Positions 59,388 to 64,000 of a DNA stretch of 64,000 nucleotides are shown one piece after another. The stretch is from the NCBI GenBank assembly GCA_964602985.1, contig CAZRTJ010000002.1, positions 177,522 to 241,521 of the forward strand, in the 5' to 3' direction. The notes under the pieces were generated by a model, which was given only the letters and a program-made list of their open reading frames with translations, had not been told where the DNA came from and did no database searches. Position 1 is the first letter of the stretch. Every line of letters begins with the position of its first letter. The DNA comes from CAYZJB01 sp964602985. Its GTDB lineage: Bacteria; CLD3; SB21. The position numbers and the translations under genes were made by a program.

Positions 59388-60269
59388 ATGGAACTTTCCC
59401 GAAGGTCGTTTGTCAAACTGGCGATGATGGCTCCTTTGGCGGTGAAATTTCATCGGTGGTCGCCGAACGGACTCCGCACGTTGCGCGGGAATGTGGGTCT
59501 GTACAGCGAAGAAGGCGGCACCATCGGATGGTACAAGACGGCGGATACCTTTGTCGTGGTCGACTCTCAGTTTCCGGATTCGGCCGCGCATTTTATGAAG
59601 GCGATCCAACCGACGCGCAAAATCGATGTTCTGATCAATACTCATCACCACGGCGATCACACGGCCGGCAATTGGTTTCTGAAATCCGAAACCCTGTCCA
59701 TCGTCGCCCAGAAGAACGTACCGGAATTTCAGCGCAGGAACGCTGTCGGAACCGAACGAGAGAATCGGCAGGCATACGCCGACACGACATTCGAGAAAGA
59801 GTGGACAACGGAAATGGGAGTCGAGCGAATCCGCGCGCGGCATTTTGGGCCGGGACATACCGCCGGAGACGCGGTGATCCACTTCGAGCAGGCGAACGTG
59901 GCGCATCTCGGCGATCTTGTCTTCAACAACATCTATCCGTACATCGACGTGAAGAAGGGGGGCGCGACCATTCCTGGTTGGATTCAGGTTCTGGAGAAGG
60001 TCGCCGCGGAATACCCGTCGGACGTTCTGTATATCTTCGGGCATTCAGCTAGCGACGAAGATGTGACCGGAGGCAGATCCGAAGCGCTCAGGATGCGGGA
60101 CTACCTCACGGCGCTTGCCGACCTTGTGCGCAAAGAAAAGAAATCAGGTAAGACACTCGATCAGATCCATGCTGCATACAAAGCGATCCCGAAATTCGAG
60201 TGGGTGAAGGAAGGCTGGGAAGGCGCTTTCCGCCACAACCTCGAGTCGGCGTACAGTTCGCTGGAGTGA
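59388..60269 (+). CDS. Tat-exported metallo-beta-lactamase-fold hydrolase
   Basis: 293 residues from ATG 59388 with GGAGG seven bases upstream. The N-terminus MELSRRSFVKLAMMAPLAV is a twin-arginine signal (SRRSF) leading to a short hydrophobic stretch. MBL motif THHHGDH (85-91), then RHFGPGHTAGDAVIHF and LGDLVFN, and a later FGHSAS supply the metal ligands. Length and layout match periplasmic metallohydrolases of the class-B-lactamase-like superfamily; the substrate is unknown. A longer reading to 59166 adds an unrelated stretch and is rejected. Confidence 0.85.
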   Translation: MELSRRSFVKLAMMAPLAVKFHRWSPNGLRTLRGNVGLYSEEGGTIGWYKTADTFVVVDSQFPDSAAHFMKAIQPTRKIDVLINTHHHGDHTAGNWFLKSETLSIVAQKNVPEFQRRNAVGTERENRQAYADTTFEKEWTTEMGVERIRARHFGPGHTAGDAVIHFEQANVAHLGDLVFNNIYPYIDVKKGGATIPGWIQVLEKVAAEYPSDVLYIFGHSASDEDVTGGRSEALRMRDYLTALADLVRKEKKSGKTLDQIHAAYKAIPKFEWVKEGWEGAFRHNLESAYSSLE

Positions 60270-60376
60270 ACTCCAACTGGGCCTGGCAGCCAGCGCTAAC
60301 AAGGAGGTTCACACATCTTACTTTTGTCGCAGACAGCACGTAAATTGCCGTTAGTGGTAACGATGGGAACCGATTC

Positions 60377-60634
60377 ATGTTAGAGGTCGAACGTCATTTT
60401 TTTGAGTCTAACCGTACTGAGTGGCTGGAGACTGCAGTTGGAAAATATGCTTTGGTCAAGAACGAGGAGCTCTTCGGTTTTTTTGAAAATGCTTCTGAGG
60501 CCCTCGCAGAGGGGGCGAGGCGGTTCGGATCAGAGTCTTTCTTGGTGCGGCTGGTTGAGGAGTCTGAGCAACTGATTTACGTTCCTGCCTTAACTCTGGG
60601 AATTCTTCGTGCCGATACTGCACATTCAGTTTAG
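60377..60634 (+). CDS. Small unknown protein overlapping a retropepsin-like gene
   Basis: 85 residues, ATG 60377. Charged and probably soluble (FFESNRTEWLETAVGKYALVKNEELFGFFENASEALAEG), with no signal peptide or membrane helix; I recall such short proteins standing next to retropepsin-like aspartic proteases, which fits here since it overlaps the next frame by 26 bases. No clear Shine-Dalgarno is seen at its start. The 107-base stretch before it (60270-60376) contains AAGGAGG with no start codon behind it. Role unknown. Confidence 0.6.
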   Translation: MLEVERHFFESNRTEWLETAVGKYALVKNEELFGFFENASEALAEGARRFGSESFLVRLVEESEQLIYVPALTLGILRADTAHSV

Positions 60635-61090
60635 TGCTCAAGGAAGGAACCATAAGGGCAAAGCAGTTGAGGTACATCCTCGTGTCGTGCTTCTGAAGCA
60701 GGTCCATGTGTTCAAGTCACAATCGGTCTGGCGCAAAGCATTGCCGAACAGCTCTTGCAGCAAGGCAAACCCATACCTCAGCCAATTTCTGGCTTGGCGT
60801 TGATTGATAGCGGAGCGTCTTCAACGTGCATTGATGACCAAGCCGCCCAGGAACTAAAACTGCCGGTTACCAATGTTGTGAACGTGGCATCTGCCTCTCA
60901 TTCATCGACTCAACAGAATGTTTACCCGATTCAAGTCCAGATAACGGGCTTACCCATCTCATTTGAGAGTGGTGCGATCGGGGCAGCTCTCGCCCCACAG
61001 AAACTCCTGGCCCTGCTCGGCCGAGACGTGTTGCAACACTGTACGTTGTTTTACAACGGAATTACAGGACAGATGACTCTTTCAATTTGA
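60609..61090 (+). pseudogene. Retropepsin-like aspartic protease, frameshifted
   Basis: The first 30 or so codons from GTG 60609 (PILHIQFSAQG...EVHPRVVLLK) and the later frame (GPCVQVTIGLAQSIAEQLLQQ, then LIDSGASSTCID with the catalytic Asp-Ser-Gly, and LLGRDVLQHC) look like parts of one protein of about 160 residues, but they are in different frames. Adding one A in the AAG around 60696-60698 gives LLKAGPCV and joins them. Downstream of the break the frame is open to the stop at 61090. Either a recent inactivating deletion or a base-calling error in the assembly. If intact, it would be a single-domain pepsin-fold protease working as a dimer. Confidence 0.65.
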
Positions 61091-61238
61091 TGGTAAGGTG
61101 TTCCCGCGTCCCTCCTCGCGAAACGTGAGCCTCGCCACATGCCCGACGTGAATCCGGGCAATACTGCGGTTCGTCAACTACATTCTCGTTTTGCACTAGG
61201 AGAGCACAATGAGTTCTGCCTGCCTATCGATGACAGGC

Positions 61239-62708
61239 CTACGGCCAGACGTCTACGGTGTAGGCATCCGGCTGCATCTCAATGGTCTTGATGATCGTGT
61301 TGCTCGACACCTCGATGACGGTGAGCAAACCCGGCCCGCCGCTCCCGCCGTGATGAGGCAACACGGCGCCGTTCTTGTTTCGATTCGTCACATAAACATA
61401 CTTTCCGTCCTTGCTGATCCGGACGCCCAGCGGTTGCGATAAACGGTGAACATTCCCATCTTCACCCACTTGCGCGGAGATGGTTCTATCGAACGCAAAG
61501 TAGTTCCCAACCTTCTTGATCACGCTCACGCTGCTGTCTCCGTAATTCGCGACATAGACGAATTTACCATCCGGCGTGACTTCCATTCCGATCGGTGACG
61601 AACCCACCCGAACGCTGTCCACGAAGTTGAATTGCGTCCCAGTTCTTTGAAAGATTCTGACCTCGCCCTTGACGGCACACGAGACCAACACGTAGTCCTC
61701 ATAGCCTTGGCTGTTGGCCGGAGTCACGGCGATGTGATACGGTCCGTACTGAGTGCTCGGTCCGACATCGGACGCGACATCGATGATCTGCGCGACGGTG
61801 TCCGCCTGGGTGTCGATCACGTAGATCCGGTCTTGATAAACCGACATCGTGTACAGAAAACGGCCGTCCCTTGACAAGGTCAGGCCATGCGGACTCTGGC
61901 CGACGTGGATCCTCTTGATGTAGGACAAATTCGCCGCATGGAGCACCGAGATGGATCCGAGTTCGCCGGTATTGTTTACGAGAAAGTTCGTCGCTACGTA
62001 CAGTTTGGCTCCGTCCGACGATAAAGTCATCAAGGCGAGCGAGGAATCCAGATTGTATTTTGCCAGGAATTGTCCCGTCAAGGCGTCGTACTTGAATACT
62101 TGTCCTGTGCCGGCAAGCATGGAAATGAAGAACGTTTCTCCGTCCCGAGATACCGTAATCCCATGGGGACTTTCCGTATGGGCCGGAATGTCACCGACCT
62201 CGAAGATACGGGCGACCAACAAGCTTTTGGCATCGACCAGGCTGACCAGATCATTGGTCTGATTCGTCGTGTAGATTCGGTTTGTAATATCGGCAAAAGG
62301 GATCTCTCCTTCTGCGGATGGCGCGCCGGCATCGATCCATGCGATCAGCTGGTCCACCTCTGCCGCTGGCAATGTGTCGTATCCAGCGGGTGGCATTCGC
62401 GGTGTATTTTCTCCCGTGATGTGTTTGATCAACTCACTATACTTGGCCTGATACGGAATGACGACCGAGCCGTGCTCACCGCCGTGGAACAAGCCGGACC
62501 AGGACGACAGGTCGAGTTTGCCCGCTTGATGCAGGGGTTTCTCGAAATTATCGTCATCCGGTAAATGGCAGCCCACGGTGGCGCATGACTTGGAAAAAAT
62601 GGAGTCGATCTCTGCAGGGAGCGCGACTTCTTCATGGGAGCCGTGGTGTTGTTGACAGGAAATTAGTCCGGACAGCGTAAGGAGGCAAACAAAGATCGCA
62701 ATCTTCAT
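61239..62708 (-). CDS. Lipoprotein with c-type haem domain and YVTN-type beta-propeller
   Basis: 489 residues. Signal peptide with lipobox LISC (Cys18). A cytochrome c domain of the PSCyt1 kind: CATVGCH (Cys42-Cys47-His48, a C-x4-C-H spacing) and RMPPAG (Met105) as the likely axial ligand. From about residue 140 a seven-bladed propeller with repeats SPHGITVSRDG, SPHGLTLSRDGRFLY, SPIGMEVTPDGKFVYVANYG and QPLGVRISKDGKYVYVTN. Probably periplasmic and electron-transferring or sensing, substrate unknown. Alone on its strand, facing a non-coding 148-base stretch (61091-61238) with only a minor GCCCG/CGGGC hairpin. Confidence 0.85.
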   Translation of the reverse strand: MKIAIFVCLLTLSGLISCQQHHGSHEEVALPAEIDSIFSKSCATVGCHLPDDDNFEKPLHQAGKLDLSSWSGLFHGGEHGSVVIPYQAKYSELIKHITGENTPRMPPAGYDTLPAAEVDQLIAWIDAGAPSAEGEIPFADITNRIYTTNQTNDLVSLVDAKSLLVARIFEVGDIPAHTESPHGITVSRDGETFFISMLAGTGQVFKYDALTGQFLAKYNLDSSLALMTLSSDGAKLYVATNFLVNNTGELGSISVLHAANLSYIKRIHVGQSPHGLTLSRDGRFLYTMSVYQDRIYVIDTQADTVAQIIDVASDVGPSTQYGPYHIAVTPANSQGYEDYVLVSCAVKGEVRIFQRTGTQFNFVDSVRVGSSPIGMEVTPDGKFVYVANYGDSSVSVIKKVGNYFAFDRTISAQVGEDGNVHRLSQPLGVRISKDGKYVYVTNRNKNGAVLPHHGGSGGPGLLTVIEVSSNTIIKTIEMQPDAYTVDVWP

Positions 62709-62820
62709 GGTCGGCTTTCGTTTTCAGGAAAAATTCAAGAGCTGTCCCAAGTAGCAACTCGAGAGATTCAAAATCAAGTTAGAATGTGCAAATGCCCCGA
62801 ATGCGGCACTCCGCCAACGC

Positions 62821-62855
62821 TGTCCGAAAGTGAACACCCGTGTGCGGAAACGGGC
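62821..62855. promoter_or_regulatory. Degenerate copy of the regulator dyad before permease 9
   Basis: Aligned without gaps to 35563-35597, 22 of 35 bases agree, including TGTCCGA at the left and GAACA and CGGA in the arms. It lies 78 bases upstream of a sigma-54-like -24 element, compared with 90 at the first operon; the difference is about one helical turn. Confidence 0.4.
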
Positions 62856-62898
62856 ACTCAGTCGTCCTATAAATGTTGGCAAATCATGTATTTATCTC

Positions 62899-62914
62899 TG
62901 GCATTTTTGTTGTT
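62899..62914 (+). promoter_or_regulatory. Sigma-54-like promoter before permease 9
   Basis: TGGCATT-TTTG-TTGTT against TGGCACG-N4-TTGCW: nine of twelve informative bases match, with the exact GG-to-TTG spacing; the -12 C is T. It lies 33 bases before the ATG at 62947. Confidence 0.4.
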
Positions 62915-62946
62915 GTCATCACGCAAGAATCTCACGGAAGTCCCAT

Positions 62947-64000
62947 ATGTTCAGGAATTACTTAAGGTTTGCCTTTCGCAGTCTCCGTCGACGGAAAGGT
63001 TTTGCGATTCTGAATATCGGCGGGCTTGTCATCGGTATGACATGCTCCCTTCTCATAGGACTCGATGTTCTCCACCAGTCTTCCTATGACAAACACATCG
63101 AAGGTGCCGGGAATCGCTTTCGCATCAATTTTCATCTCGCTCAGGGTAGCGCCACCTACCATGAGGCATCGGTGCCATTTCCTGCGGCGGAAGCGTTGCA
63201 ATCGGAGTTTCCTGAGATCGCCGCGGTTGTCCGCCTGTATCGCGAAGACGACCCACCGATTGTTCAGGTCGGGAATCGTCGTTTCGCGGAGTCACGGTTC
63301 TATTTTGCCGATCCCGGAATGGTAAAGATGTTCTCTCTAAACGTCACGCTAGGGAAATGGACGGACCATCCCAACAGCGTACTCCTTTCGCGTGGGATGT
63401 CGGAAAAGTACTTTGGCCCGGACGATCCCATCGGGCAGGTGATCCGACTCGTGGGGTTGGGCGATTTCAAAGTCGCTGGAGTGTTCGAGAACTCGCCGAT
63501 GGCCTCGCATGTCCATTTTGATTTTGTGGCTCCTCTGCAGTTTCAGTTAGATCGGTGGGAGAAGGCATATGGTCAGGAGGGTCGGGAGAAGAAATGGTTT
63601 TGGACGGGAGCACACACCTACATTCGTCTGCAAGAGCCATCGCATGCCACGCGTCTGGAAGAAAAATTACCCGGATTTGTATTGCGCCATTTTCCCGAGC
63701 GCACTCGCAACAGCGTCACGCTCACTCTCCAGCCGCTTCTGGATATCCACCTGCATTCACAACTGGACAATGAGTTGGAACCCAATGGGAGCGCGGTGTA
63801 TGTCGTGTTGTTTGCTCTGATCGCAGGGGTCATTCTGTTGATTGCCTGCATCAATTTCGTGAATCTGACCACAGCCGAAGCGATGATTCGCGCGCGTGAA
63901 CTGGGAGTGCGAAAGATCATCGGAGCACAACGTCTGCAGATTGTGGGCCAGGTCTTGTGCGAGGCGATGACGGCGAGCGGTATCGCGGCCCTGATTACGA
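62947..64000 (+). CDS. FtsX/MacB-like permease 9 (3' end outside window)
   Basis: 351 codons visible, open to the window end. ATG 62947 follows GGAAG. MFRNYLRFAFRSLRRRKGF, a first helix about 22-43, then the MacB_PCD pattern with VKMFSLNVTLGK, SEKYFGPDDPIGQVI and LLDIHLHSQLDNELEPNG, then the first FtsX helix (VLFALIAGVILLIACINFV) and the coupling motif ARELGVRKIIGA. It resembles the main subgroup (permeases 3-8), not 1-2. It is separated from the big operon by about 6 kb containing unrelated genes, and seems to have its own regulated promoter. Confidence 0.88.
   Translation, partial: MFRNYLRFAFRSLRRRKGFAILNIGGLVIGMTCSLLIGLDVLHQSSYDKHIEGAGNRFRINFHLAQGSATYHEASVPFPAAEALQSEFPEIAAVVRLYREDDPPIVQVGNRRFAESRFYFADPGMVKMFSLNVTLGKWTDHPNSVLLSRGMSEKYFGPDDPIGQVIRLVGLGDFKVAGVFENSPMASHVHFDFVAPLQFQLDRWEKAYGQEGREKKWFWTGAHTYIRLQEPSHATRLEEKLPGFVLRHFPERTRNSVTLTLQPLLDIHLHSQLDNELEPNGSAVYVVLFALIAGVILLIACINFVNLTTAEAMIRARELGVRKIIGAQRLQIVGQVLCEAMTASGIAALIT

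Noticed and set aside
60285..60310. GCGCTAACAAGG as part of an integron attC site ahead of the small gene
   Set aside because: The complementary GTTRRRY half is not present at a suitable distance, and no integrase or cassette pattern is seen.
61209..61442. Plus-strand frame of 77 codons opposite the cytochrome lipoprotein
   Set aside because: It is a shadow of the well-supported minus-strand gene.

Overview
The window looks like chromosomal DNA of a Gram-negative-type bacterium from the Fibrobacterota-Chlorobiota-Bacteroidota (FCB) neighbourhood, possibly an uncultured candidate phylum. The clues are a giant secreted protein ending in a YPNPF / FlgD-like C-terminal sorting domain, a long run of FtsX/MacB-type permeases next to an NtrC-type regulator carrying GAFTDA, YajC, a Tat substrate and lipoproteins. 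The 100-base run of N flanked by exact 55-base repeats points to a de Bruijn-graph (probably metagenomic) assembly. Taxonomy is inference; there is no rRNA, tRNA or CRISPR array in the window.

Layout. 1-15.6 kb: one enormous surface protein (about 5,257 codons in view once the gap is filled with the predicted 302 bases), cut by the window start. 15.6-23.8 kb: a coupled housekeeping operon from a recognisable promoter: pcrA-like helicase, TPR protein, inositol-monophosphatase family protein, yajC, thiS, thiG. 23.8-27.7 kb: a second promoter, then two tandem HTHWDH metallo-beta-lactamase-fold hydrolases, a cyclic-nucleotide-binding-domain histidine kinase and a family 2 glycosyltransferase. 27.7-30.7 kb: a small unknown protein, a MeaB-type GTPase, a convergent beta-CASP nuclease, a CRP-like palindrome and a 30-residue membrane peptide.

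30.7-56.9 kb: on the minus strand, an NtrC-type response regulator, its NtrB-like kinase and an ADP-forming acyl-CoA synthetase form one tight operon. Divergent from it, beyond a 205-base regulatory region with a large dyad and a sigma-54-like promoter, runs a ~21 kb operon: one membrane-fusion protein, one ABC ATPase and eight full-length paralogous permeases. A ninth permease begins at 62947 and leaves the window; its upstream region carries a degenerate copy of the same dyad and another sigma-54-like element. I infer a regulon in which a two-component system sensing the envelope drives a family of MacB-like transporters that share one ATPase and one adaptor.

56.9-62.9 kb: a Ser/Thr kinase whose extracytoplasmic domain resembles the duplicated module of its translationally coupled lipoprotein, a Tat-exported metallohydrolase, a small protein overlapping a frameshifted retropepsin-like protease, and a cytochrome c / beta-propeller lipoprotein.
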